Positions 1 through 6,915 of a DNA stretch of 8,110 nucleotides are shown here, piece by piece (the stretch's first letter is position 1; the number at the start of each line of letters is the position of its first letter). Where the stretch lies: positions 1 through 8,110 of the forward strand of contig JACRFF010000012.1 of the NCBI GenBank assembly GCA_016218005.1. Reading direction: 5' to 3'. The notes beneath the pieces were generated by a model. The model worked only from the letters and a program-made list of their open reading frames with translations. It searched no databases and was not told the origin of the DNA. A program made the translations under genes and the position numbers. The stretch comes from Ignavibacteriales bacterium. GTDB lineage: Bacteria; Bacteroidota; Ignavibacteria; UBA10030.

Positions 1-63
1 TAAAACGAAAATCAATGCAATCCACGCTACAAATGGAATTTGGTACTTCAGGTAAGATTTCAG
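1..63 (-). CDS. N-terminus of a probable VanZ-like membrane protein (partial)
   Basis: An open frame runs off the window edge at base 1 and gives 21 residues that read LKSYLKYQIPFVAW then IALIFVL: a short basic, amphipathic start followed by a hydrophobic helix. This pattern (KY-hydrophobic-P-W-ALIF) resembles the first transmembrane helix of VanZ-family proteins, small membrane proteins of mostly unknown role. An in-frame stop (TGA, 79-81) limits the frame upstream, and no ATG, GTG or TTG lies between it and the hydrophobic helix. The best start is CTG at 61-63, which overlaps the nnr stop codon in a CTGA arrangement and has GCGAGG seven bases upstream. The open frame and overlap are seen directly; the VanZ assignment is an inference from a short stretch, and the true start could be another rare codon. 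Confidence 0.42.
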   Translation of the reverse strand, partial: MKSYLKYQIPFVAWIALIFVL

Positions 64-1631
64 CTGAATGCCTCGCTTTCAACGGCACGAAATGCCTGCG
101 GCAGGAACTCCAGAATATCTCCGGCAAGCAAACTCCGCTGTCCGTATTTCCGGCTCGCGAGGTCGCCGGCAACACCGTGCACATAGACTCCGGCAAAAGC
201 TGCATCGCACGATTTCATGCCTTGCGCCCACAACCCGGCGATGGTTCCCGTCAGCACATCACCCGAACCGGCGGTGGCCATGCCGGGATTGCCCGTCGAG
301 TTGATAAAGACTTCGCCACTCGTTGCGGCAGTCGCTGTCGGAACTCCCTTCAGCACGAGCGTGTTCGCATGCGACCGGGCAAACGCGCGGGCAACGGCAA
401 CTCTATGACGCTCGATGTCGCTTGATGATTGCTGGACAAGCCGGCTCAATTCTCCGGTATGCGGCGTGAGAATCCATTCCGCCGAAGGCGGCGGAACCAT
501 TTTCTTTTTCGATACGGAGAGCGCGTTAAGTCCGTCGGCGTCGATCACAACCTTTCCTCTATACGAAAAGATGATCTGATGTACCAGAGATTGAGTTTCA
601 GAATTTTGTGAAAGCCCCGGGCCAATCACGACGACATCTGCCCAGTCCAATTTCGATTTCAGTGGATCGAGCGCGGCCAACGAAAGCGACCCCTCGTCGG
701 TTGAGGGAAGCGGTTGCACCATCACTTCCGTAAGCTTGCGCGCCAAAATCGGAGCGACAGACTCGGGAGTTCCTAACACAACAGCACCGGCTCCGGCGCG
801 TAATGCCGCAAGCGAAGCCATGGCGGCGGCTCCCGTCAATCCTTTCGACCCGGCAAGAACAACAACCTTCCCCACGCTATGCTTGTGCGCGTGAATTGAG
901 CGTCGCGGCAGCGCAGATCTTACATCCGCAGATTCAACCAGAAACGTTTTGAACTTTCCGGATTCGACAACAGATTTCGGTATCCCGATAGGAACAGTTT
1001 CAATTTTCCCGGCAAACTCACGTCCGCGCGCACAGAGTAATCCGGTCTTCACATAACCGAACGACACCGTCGCATCGGCGCACACCGCTTCACCTTCTGC
1101 AACGCCGGTGGTAGCATTGACGCCGGAAGGAATGTCCACGGCAATCTTTGGACACGGTTGTTCGTTGATCCAATGAATGACTCCATCTGCCGGTGTTCGC
1201 GGCACACCGGAGAAACCCGTACCGAAGATGGCGTCGACAATGAGACTTGGCGGTACCGTTGATTTCAGCATACGCAATGAGCATTGCCGGATCGCGAGAG
1301 AATTTCTCTTCTCGCGTGAGAGCGACCGAAGCAATTTGAAATTCGTTCTCGCATCACCTTGGAGATCGTGATTGGAAGCAAGCATTGCAACGGTGATGTC
1401 GTAGTTCCACTGAGCGAGATGCCGGGCAACGACAAAACCGTCGCCGCCGTTGTTTCCTTTTCCACACACAACGAGTACGGTTGGATGAGTTGCCGGCGGG
1501 TACCACTGCTTCACGCAACGGGCAACCGCTGCACCGGCATTTTCCATCAGGAGAAGTCCGGAGACACCGAGCTTGCGGATGGCGGTTTCATCGCACCATC
1601 GCATCTCTTCGGCAGAGACCACGAGTTGCAC
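60..1631 (-). CDS. nnr: Bifunctional NAD(P)HX epimerase / ADP-dependent NAD(P)HX dehydratase
   Basis: This cytosolic repair enzyme restores NADH and NADPH damaged by hydration: the N-terminal epimerase interconverts R- and S-NAD(P)HX and the C-terminal kinase-fold domain dehydrates the S form using ADP (family knowledge). The 523 residues show both domains. The YjeF_N-type epimerase covers about 1-220, with GKGNNGGDG at 57-65, DAIFGTG at 133-139 and DIPSGVNATTG at 166-176. The dehydratase covers about 245-515, with GPGL at 337-340, DADGLNAL at 364-371, TPHTGE at 389-394 and the NPGMATAGSGDVLTG signature at 448-462, where D458 is the expected catalytic aspartate. The start is GTG, giving MQLVVSAEEMRWCDE, a typical family N-terminus, with GGAAAGGAAA just upstream. 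It follows nuoN by 51 bases and looks cotranscribed with the complex I genes. Length and motifs indicate an intact, active enzyme. Confidence 0.95.
   Translation of the reverse strand: MQLVVSAEEMRWCDETAIRKLGVSGLLLMENAGAAVARCVKQWYPPATHPTVLVVCGKGNNGGDGFVVARHLAQWNYDITVAMLASNHDLQGDARTNFKLLRSLSREKRNSLAIRQCSLRMLKSTVPPSLIVDAIFGTGFSGVPRTPADGVIHWINEQPCPKIAVDIPSGVNATTGVAEGEAVCADATVSFGYVKTGLLCARGREFAGKIETVPIGIPKSVVESGKFKTFLVESADVRSALPRRSIHAHKHSVGKVVVLAGSKGLTGAAAMASLAALRAGAGAVVLGTPESVAPILARKLTEVMVQPLPSTDEGSLSLAALDPLKSKLDWADVVVIGPGLSQNSETQSLVHQIIFSYRGKVVIDADGLNALSVSKKKMVPPPSAEWILTPHTGELSRLVQQSSSDIERHRVAVARAFARSHANTLVLKGVPTATAATSGEVFINSTGNPGMATAGSGDVLTGTIAGLWAQGMKSCDAAFAGVYVHGVAGDLASRKYGQRSLLAGDILEFLPQAFRAVESEAFS
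71..76 (-). promoter_or_regulatory. Possible Shine-Dalgarno for the downstream VanZ-like gene
   Basis: GCGAGG on the minus strand lies inside the 3' end of nnr, seven bases before the CTG codon at 61-63. The spacing is right for a ribosome binding site and is the main argument for that unusual start. A four-base GAGG core can occur by chance in coding sequence. Confidence 0.3.
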
Positions 1632-1637
1632 GCTGAG

Positions 1638-1647
1638 TTTCCTTTCC
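1638..1647 (-). promoter_or_regulatory. Shine-Dalgarno of nnr, supporting its GTG start
   Basis: GGAAAGGAAA on the minus strand ends six bases before the GTG start codon of nnr at 1629-1631. It is the clearest ribosome binding site in the window and favours the GTG over the internal ATG nine codons later. Confidence 0.6.
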
Positions 1648-1682
1648 GGTTAGAAGACCGGTTGCATAAGGCGCAAGACGAA

Positions 1683-3227
1683 CTAGGGATAGACACCGAG
1701 CTGAACGACGAGGTAGGCGCACACAGCAATGGCAACAACGGTTGACATACCGATGCGGCCTTCCACTGCCGCTTCGCCTTCCTTAAAGTACATCACCACC
1801 ACAACGCGCAAATAGTAGTACGCAGAGATCAGACTCGTAAGCACACCGACAATCGCCAGCCACGTCATATCGGCTTTAACCGCGGCAAGAAAAACGTAGT
1901 ACTTTCCGAAGAAACCTGCTAACGGCGGAATACCGGCAAGCGAGAACATGAACAAGGCAAGCGCCGCCGCTATCACCGGATGCTTGGCGCTCAACCCGGC
2001 ATAGCCATCGATTGAAAGATTGGCAGCATCATCGCGTTCCAATATCGAGACGATGGCAAACGCTCCAAGAGTCATGCATGCGTACGCCGCCACGTAGTAC
2101 ATCACACCCGCCTGACCTTCAACGTTGGCGGCAGCGATACCCGAAAGCATATAGCCCGCGTGCGCAATGCTCGAGTACGCCAGCATCCGTTTGATATTGG
2201 ATTGCGAGATTGCGATGACGTTGCCGAGAATCATACTCGCGGCAGCAATGACCGCTAACAAATTGCTGATCGTGCCGGACGTGGAGCCAATCATCTTGAA
2301 GGCGATGGAAACGAATGCACCGAAGGCAGCAGCTTTCGCCGCCGTGGCCATGAAGCCGGTCGCCGGCGTCGGCGCGCCATCGTACACATCAGGAGCCCAC
2401 ATGTGGAATGGCGCTGCGGCAACTTTGAACGCGAGACCAACTATGACCAAGCCGAGTCCGAGCAAGAAGATCGTGCCCGCCAGGCCTGCCTGCCCGGCAG
2501 GCAGGCCGCTGTCGCCCGCCTGAACGACAGAGTCGGGCAGGCCCGCCTGAACGACAGAGTCGGGCAGGCCCGCCTGAACGACAGAGTCGGGCAGGCCCGC
2601 CTGAACGACAGAGTCGGGCAGGGGCTGGTTCTTCATTAACGCCGGTGCTTGATTGTGAATAACCGAAAAGTTTGTCGAACCCGCTGAACCGTACACGAGC
2701 GCAATCCCATACAGAAGAAATCCGGTGGCAAACGCGCCAAGGAGAAAATATTTCAACGCCGATTCGTTTGACCTATCTTGTGTCCGGAAGAAACCGGCCA
2801 AGACGTAGAGGCTCACCGACATCAATTCGATGCCAAGGAATATGATAATCAGATCGTTGGCGGAGGCCATCAACACCATGCCCATTGCAGCAAAGAGGAC
2901 TAAAATATAGAACTCACTGCGGAATTGGCCAAATCGTTCGAGGTATGATTTTGAGATCAAGATCGTCAGAGAACCCGTCAGACAAAAAACGATGGCAAAG
3001 AAATTCGAGTAGCTGCCGTTCATCAGCATGCCGCCGAAGCTGACATCTTCCGTTTTCAATCCGCCAACCGCCAACAGACCGGAAAGAATGAATCCGGCTA
3101 AACTAACGATGAAGGAAACATTCGGCTTCCCGCTCTTGGCCGATTCAAGCAAGATGACGACAAGTCCGGTTGCCACCAGCGTAAATAATGGGGCGTTGTT
3201 TGCGATATCGGAGATTTGAAATCCCAT
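1683..3227 (-). CDS. nuoN: NADH-quinone oxidoreductase subunit N, with an internal repeat-encoded insert
   Basis: NuoN is the antiporter-like proton-pumping subunit of the complex I membrane arm nearest to NuoK. The 514-residue product is strongly hydrophobic with about 14 predicted transmembrane segments. The functional charges are all present: E134 in LGIEL, K159 in ESALKY, K268 in GLAFKVAAAPFHMWAPDVYDG, H275, K298 in ATAAKAA and K442 in AGFFGKYY, matching E. coli E133, K158, K217, H224, K247 and K395. The offset is +1 before residue 160 and +51 from residue 268, so about 50 extra residues lie between them. These correspond to residues 203-251: four LPDSVVQAG copies followed by DSGLPAGQAGLAG, encoded by GC-rich repeats and placed in the loop between helices 6 and 7. 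The reading frame and every catalytic residue survive, so the subunit is probably functional. It begins 18 bases after nuoM without a recognisable Shine-Dalgarno motif and ends in TAG. Confidence 0.96.
   Translation of the reverse strand: MGFQISDIANNAPLFTLVATGLVVILLESAKSGKPNVSFIVSLAGFILSGLLAVGGLKTEDVSFGGMLMNGSYSNFFAIVFCLTGSLTILISKSYLERFGQFRSEFYILVLFAAMGMVLMASANDLIIIFLGIELMSVSLYVLAGFFRTQDRSNESALKYFLLGAFATGFLLYGIALVYGSAGSTNFSVIHNQAPALMKNQPLPDSVVQAGLPDSVVQAGLPDSVVQAGLPDSVVQAGDSGLPAGQAGLAGTIFLLGLGLVIVGLAFKVAAAPFHMWAPDVYDGAPTPATGFMATAAKAAAFGAFVSIAFKMIGSTSGTISNLLAVIAAASMILGNVIAISQSNIKRMLAYSSIAHAGYMLSGIAAANVEGQAGVMYYVAAYACMTLGAFAIVSILERDDAANLSIDGYAGLSAKHPVIAAALALFMFSLAGIPPLAGFFGKYYVFLAAVKADMTWLAIVGVLTSLISAYYYLRVVVVMYFKEGEAAVEGRIGMSTVVAIAVCAYLVVQLGVYP
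2483..2507 (-). repeat. 25-bp near-perfect palindrome inside nuoN
   Basis: Two exact 12-base arms, GGCCTGCCTGCC and GGCAGGCAGGCC on the plus strand, flank a single central C. The stretch encodes part of the DSGLPAGQAGLAG segment of NuoN that follows the four tandem units. It shares the CCTGCC/GGCAGG ends with the adjacent 27-bp repeats and with the nuoM repeat, so it is probably another member or the end of the same element. As RNA it would make a very stable hairpin, although with almost no loop. Confidence 0.85.
2515..2622 (-). repeat. Four perfect tandem copies of a 27-bp repeat inside nuoN
   Basis: Copies occupy 2515-2541, 2542-2568, 2569-2595 and 2596-2622 and are identical base for base. 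Read in the nuoN frame each unit gives the nonapeptide LPDSVVQAG. In the mRNA each unit is an imperfect hairpin of 9+9+9 bases: arm CCUGCCCGA, a 9-base loop, and arm UCAGGCGGG, with one G-U wobble and one C-A mismatch. Because 27 is a multiple of three, gain or loss of copies keeps the frame. The absence of any difference between copies suggests recent expansion or ongoing homogenisation. The true copy number could differ if a short-read assembly collapsed the array. Confidence 0.95.
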
Positions 3228-3245
3228 AGTGTGTCGTCTTAAGTT

Positions 3246-4880
3246 TTAGGGCAGCCGCTCGCTCTCGCCTGCCCGCTCCGCAGCGAGGCGAGCCGGATGG
3301 CGGGCAGGTGCCATCCGTCGGGCAGGGGCGGGTGCCATGGTGTATCGCGGCACGGCGCCTCGTTTCACTGCATCTATTTGTTCTACAATTCTCTTTGCCA
3401 CAGGCGCCGACTTCGTCAGGAACAGCGATGGGTACACTCCAATCCAAACGATGAAGATGGCGATAGGAACAAGCGACCAGCGCTCGCGCCGATTGATATC
3501 TGCAAGATGATGACCACCGTACAAGCCGCCCGCACGCATTGGACCAAACACCACGCGCTGATACATCCAAAGAAGATAGACGGCAGAAAAGATAACGCCA
3601 AGTGCCGCAATGCCTGCAAAGGCGTACGTATCGAGGATTTTCGATTTGAACGCGCCAAGCAGCACAAGAAACTCGCCGACGAAGCCGTTCAATCCCGGCA
3701 AACCGATTGAGGAGAGCGACATGAAAAGAAGCGCGGCGGCATAGACCGGCATCGGTTTCACAATTCCGCCGTACTCAGAAATGAGTCTTGTGTGTGTGCG
3801 GTCGTACACAAAACCAACGAGCAAAAAGAGCGCGCCGGTCGAAAGCCCGTGGTTGACCATTTGAATCATCGCCCCTTGTATCCCCTCTTCCGTCATCGCA
3901 AAGATTCCAAGCACAACGAAACCAAGGTGCGAGACGGAGGAATACGCAACTAATTTCTTCATGTCGGTTTGCACCATCGCAACAAGCGCACCGTATACGA
4001 TGCCGACAACGGCCAGAAGACTCATCCACGGAGCCAACCGTATCGCGGCATCGGGAAAGAGCGGCAGGCAAAAGCGAATGAATCCGTACGTGCCCATTTT
4101 CAACAGAACGCCGGCAAGAATGACCGAGCCGGCCGTCGGCGCTTGGACATGCGCATCCGGCAGCCACGTGTGCAATGGAAACAACGGAACTTTAATAGCA
4201 AAACTCAGCGCGAACGCCAGAAACAACCACGTTTGCACGTGCATTGCCAGCGAAGGACCGACGCGGTAGAGGTCCACTAAATTCATTGTAAACCTTCCGC
4301 CCTGCATCGTCGAAGACAAATAGCCGAGCGTAAGAATTGCCACGAGCATTAACAGACTGCCGCCGAGCGTGTAGAGAAAAAACTTTACGGCAGCGTAGAT
4401 GCGATCCTGACCGCCCCAAATGCCGATGATAAAATACATCGGAATGAGCATTGCCTCCCAGAACACATAGAAGAGAAAAAGATCCAGCGCGGCGAACACT
4501 CCCACCATGCCGACTTCCAATAGGAGGATCATCATCGTGTACTCACGAAGCCGATGTTGGATGGAATTCCACGTGCCGAGCAACGCCAGCGGCGTCAGGA
4601 AAGTTGTGAGAAGGATGAGGAGAAGCGACATTCCGTCAATGCCGACGGAATATGAAATATTGAGCGCACGAATCCACGGAACCTGCCGAGCAAATTGAAA
4701 CGCCGAGGTCGTGCTGTCAAACTTTAGCCAGAGCACCATCGACACGGCAAACGTAAGCATCGTCGTTCCGATTCCGACGTACTTGATTGTGTCCGACTTC
4801 TCCTTTCCGATAAAGAACAGCGCCACGACGCCCGCCATCGGAAGGAAAATAGTTAACGTAAGAATGTTATCCAGAAGCAT
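3246..4880 (-). CDS. nuoM: NADH-quinone oxidoreductase subunit M with repeat-encoded C-terminal tail
   Basis: NuoM is the central antiporter-like proton pump of the complex I membrane arm. The 544-residue product has about 14 membrane segments and all key charges: E142 in YVFWEAMLIP, K230 in LSFAIKVPLFPLHTWLPDAH, K261 in GVLLKMGTYGF and E403 in GFVGEFLVL, corresponding to E. coli E144, K234, K265 and E407 with a constant small offset. The family-typical VQTDMKKLVAYSSVSHLGFV segment begins at 303. From about residue 515 the sequence changes to a low-complexity, Ala/Pro/Arg-rich tail (MAPAPARRMAPARHPA and on), encoded by a GC-rich repeat related to the one in nuoN. E. coli NuoM is 509 residues, so this tail is extra. 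The gene starts 25 bases after nuoL and is followed 18 bases later by nuoN; no clear Shine-Dalgarno motif precedes it. Confidence 0.96.
   Translation of the reverse strand: MLLDNILTLTIFLPMAGVVALFFIGKEKSDTIKYVGIGTTMLTFAVSMVLWLKFDSTTSAFQFARQVPWIRALNISYSVGIDGMSLLLILLTTFLTPLALLGTWNSIQHRLREYTMMILLLEVGMVGVFAALDLFLFYVFWEAMLIPMYFIIGIWGGQDRIYAAVKFFLYTLGGSLLMLVAILTLGYLSSTMQGGRFTMNLVDLYRVGPSLAMHVQTWLFLAFALSFAIKVPLFPLHTWLPDAHVQAPTAGSVILAGVLLKMGTYGFIRFCLPLFPDAAIRLAPWMSLLAVVGIVYGALVAMVQTDMKKLVAYSSVSHLGFVVLGIFAMTEEGIQGAMIQMVNHGLSTGALFLLVGFVYDRTHTRLISEYGGIVKPMPVYAAALLFMSLSSIGLPGLNGFVGEFLVLLGAFKSKILDTYAFAGIAALGVIFSAVYLLWMYQRVVFGPMRAGGLYGGHHLADINRRERWSLVPIAIFIVWIGVYPSLFLTKSAPVAKRIVEQIDAVKRGAVPRYTMAPAPARRMAPARHPARLAAERAGESERLP
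3249..3338 (-). repeat. GC-rich palindromic repeat forming the 3' end of nuoM
   Basis: This block encodes about the last 30 residues of NuoM. It contains a long-arm inverted repeat at 3268-3308: CCTGCCCGC (3268-3276) pairs with GCGGGCAGG (3300-3308), and the inner TCCG (3277-3280) pairs with CGGA (3294-3297) across a two-base bulge. GGTGCCAT occurs twice as a direct repeat at 3307-3314 and 3331-3338, giving the duplicated MAPA in the protein. GTCGGGCAGGGGC at 3317-3329 is identical to 2613-2625 in the nuoN array but is read in another frame there. The inner boundary with native nuoM sequence is estimated from where family-like sequence stops. Confidence 0.75.
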
Positions 4881-4905
4881 GGGTTGTTCAAATTTGATTC
4901 GTGTG

Positions 4906-6867
4906 TTATCGCAACACTATCCACGTAAGCACGAACAGGATTCCGCCCACGATTGCTGTTGCGTACGATTGCGCGACGCCGGTTTGGATTTTTCTCAGCA
5001 CGCTTGCAATCTTGTTGACAAACGCGGCGGAGCCGTCCAGCGCTCCATCGATAACGGCAACGTCAAATCCTTTCCACAAAAGAAAGTCTGAGCCTTTGAC
5101 AATTGGGCGAACAGCAACGGCGTTGTATCCCTCATCCACAAAGTACTTGTTCCACAAAAGACGGTAGAGTTTCTTGAATCGTGAGGCATACTGCTCGGCC
5201 ACTTCAGGTCGTTCGAGGTACACTTTGCGCGCCGCCCAGATACCCGCAAGGGCGATGGTTCCCGACACCACCATAAAAAGAAGTTCCAATCCAAATCCTT
5301 CGTGCTCGGTCTGCATCAGTTTGATTTTTGCGGGATCGAAGACCGGATCGAGCCAATGTTCCAACTGGCTGACGTGGGGAATGCCCACGAGACCGCCCAC
5401 CACTGAAAGAACAGCGAGAATCACCAACGGCACGTACATCGTTGCCGGCGCTTCATGTGGATGCAGGTGATGATGATCGAACCGCTCCTTGCCGTCGAAC
5501 GTCAGCGTGACCAATCGGAACGAGTAGAACGCCGTAAACGCCGCCGCGGTCGCGCCGATCAACCAGAGCAATGGCGAACCGTGCTCGCCGATGAAGGCGT
5601 TCCACAAAATCTCATCCTTGCTGAAGAAACCGGAAAGCAACGGGAAACCTGCCAGTGCAAGTGCCCCCGCCACAAACGTCTTGTGGGTGATGGGCAGATA
5701 TTTTTTCAACCCACCCATCTTTTGGATGTCTTGTTCCTCGTGCATGGCATGGATGACGGCGCCCGAACCGAGGAAGAGCAGCGCCTTGAAGAAGGCGTGC
5801 GTCATCAGATGGAAAATGCCGGCGCTAAATGCCGCAACGCCCATCGCCAAAAACATGTATCCGAGTTGACTGACGGTTGAATATGCCAGAACTTTTTTGA
5901 TGTCGTTCTGCACCAAACCGATCGTTGCCGCACAGAACGCCGTCAGCGCACCAATAATTGCTACTACCAACATCGAAGTCGGCGCAAGCGCAAAAAGAAT
6001 CGAACAACGAGCCACCATATAGACGCCGGCCGTCACCATCGTCGCGGCGTGAATGAGCGCACTGACCGGCGTCGGACCTGCCATTGCATCCGGCAGCCAA
6101 ACGTGGAGTGGAATCTGCGCCGACTTCCCCGTTGCGCCGACGAACAGGAAGAGCGTAATCCACGTGAGCACGGGAGTTCCCACGCTCATGATAGTCGCAT
6201 TCGAGAAGACGGAATCATACCGCAGGCTGCCAAACGTAACAAAGATCAGCAGCATCCCCATCAAGAATCCGAAGTCGCCAATGCGATTGACGATGAACGC
6301 TTTCATTCCGGCGTGGCCCGTGTACGTGCTGCCCGCTTCTTCGCCTCCTATATCGAACTTGCGGTCGTACCAGAATCCAATCAAAAGATACGAACACAAT
6401 CCGACTCCCTCCCAGCCCAAGAACATCAGCAAGAAATTGTCGGCAAGAACAAGGTTGAGCATGGCGAAGATGAAAAGATTGAGATAAGCGAAGAAGCGCC
6501 AGAATCCTGGGTCGCCGCGCATATAGCCGATGGAATAGACGTGAATCAAAAATCCGACGCCGGTCACGATCAGCGCCATCAAAATCGAAAGCTGGTCAAT
6601 TTGATACGCCACGGACGCGCTGAATGAAGAAGAGCTTCCGGTGAATGTCGATACCCACGTGAACACCTCCACCGATTGCTTGCGAGCGGATTCTTCCACG
6701 CCGAGCATCTGCACAAAGATGACCGAAGCAAGGATAAAGGAAAGTCCGACGGAGCCGCTGCCGACGATGCCGAGCAGTTTTTCGTTCTTGATCTTCCACC
6801 CGAACACACCGTTGAAGAGAAAGCCCAGCAACGGAAAGAGCACCAGTAATGGAGCGAATGTGATCAT
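4906..6867 (-). CDS. nuoL: NADH-quinone oxidoreductase subunit L
   Basis: NuoL is the distal antiporter-like proton pump of complex I, with a long lateral helix that runs along NuoM and NuoN. The 653-residue product starts MITFAPLLVLFPLLGFL, a typical family start. Expected charges are present: E153 in FLGWEGVGLCSYLLIGFW, D198 in NRIGDFG, K248 in GATGKSAQIPLHVWLPDAM, K361 in THAFFKALLFLGSGAVIH and K417 in GFFSKDEI, matching E. coli E144, D178, K229, K342 and K399. A histidine-rich loop with HHHLHPHEAP lies at 465-474. After a membrane helix at about 527-546, residues about 548-630 form the amphipathic lateral helix, and SYATAIVGGILFVLTWIVLR closes the protein as the anchoring helix. No insert like that in NuoN is present. 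It starts 48 bases after nuoK and ends 25 bases before nuoM. No Shine-Dalgarno motif is obvious upstream. Confidence 0.97.
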   Translation of the reverse strand: MITFAPLLVLFPLLGFLFNGVFGWKIKNEKLLGIVGSGSVGLSFILASVIFVQMLGVEESARKQSVEVFTWVSTFTGSSSSFSASVAYQIDQLSILMALIVTGVGFLIHVYSIGYMRGDPGFWRFFAYLNLFIFAMLNLVLADNFLLMFLGWEGVGLCSYLLIGFWYDRKFDIGGEEAGSTYTGHAGMKAFIVNRIGDFGFLMGMLLIFVTFGSLRYDSVFSNATIMSVGTPVLTWITLFLFVGATGKSAQIPLHVWLPDAMAGPTPVSALIHAATMVTAGVYMVARCSILFALAPTSMLVVAIIGALTAFCAATIGLVQNDIKKVLAYSTVSQLGYMFLAMGVAAFSAGIFHLMTHAFFKALLFLGSGAVIHAMHEEQDIQKMGGLKKYLPITHKTFVAGALALAGFPLLSGFFSKDEILWNAFIGEHGSPLLWLIGATAAAFTAFYSFRLVTLTFDGKERFDHHHLHPHEAPATMYVPLVILAVLSVVGGLVGIPHVSQLEHWLDPVFDPAKIKLMQTEHEGFGLELLFMVVSGTIALAGIWAARKVYLERPEVAEQYASRFKKLYRLLWNKYFVDEGYNAVAVRPIVKGSDFLLWKGFDVAVIDGALDGSAAFVNKIASVLRKIQTGVAQSYATAIVGGILFVLTWIVLR

Positions 6868-6915
6868 CGTTTCACTTGTATCGTTGATACGGAGTATTGG
6901 CCGTTCAGCACTCGG

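Noticed and set aside
1646..1661. Small hairpin between nuoN and nnr as a terminator
   Set aside because: The CCGGT/ACCGG stem is only five base pairs and no T-run follows on the transcribed strand; it lies immediately before the nnr Shine-Dalgarno.
2515..2622. A short CRISPR array
   Set aside because: The 27-bp units are directly adjacent with no spacers and are translated in frame as part of nuoN.
2403..2639. Plus-strand frame encoding a repeated VGQARLNDR peptide
   Set aside because: It is the antisense reading of the 27-bp array in nuoN; the nuoN frame explains the region fully.
3228..3338. Rho-independent terminator at the end of nuoM
   Set aside because: The strong GC-rich inverted repeat is within the nuoM coding region and is not followed by a T-run; nuoN begins only 18 bases after the nuoM stop.
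5440..5480. Histidine-rich stretch of NuoL as a novel metal site
   Set aside because: A histidine-rich loop with an HE-x-P motif is common in NuoL proteins, so it is family-typical.
6049..6627. A 192-codon plus-strand open frame antisense to nuoL
   Set aside because: It lies wholly inside a confidently assigned gene, is low in hydrophobic residues with a composition typical of a shadow frame, and resembles no family I know. Other plus-strand open frames in the window are the same kind of shadow.
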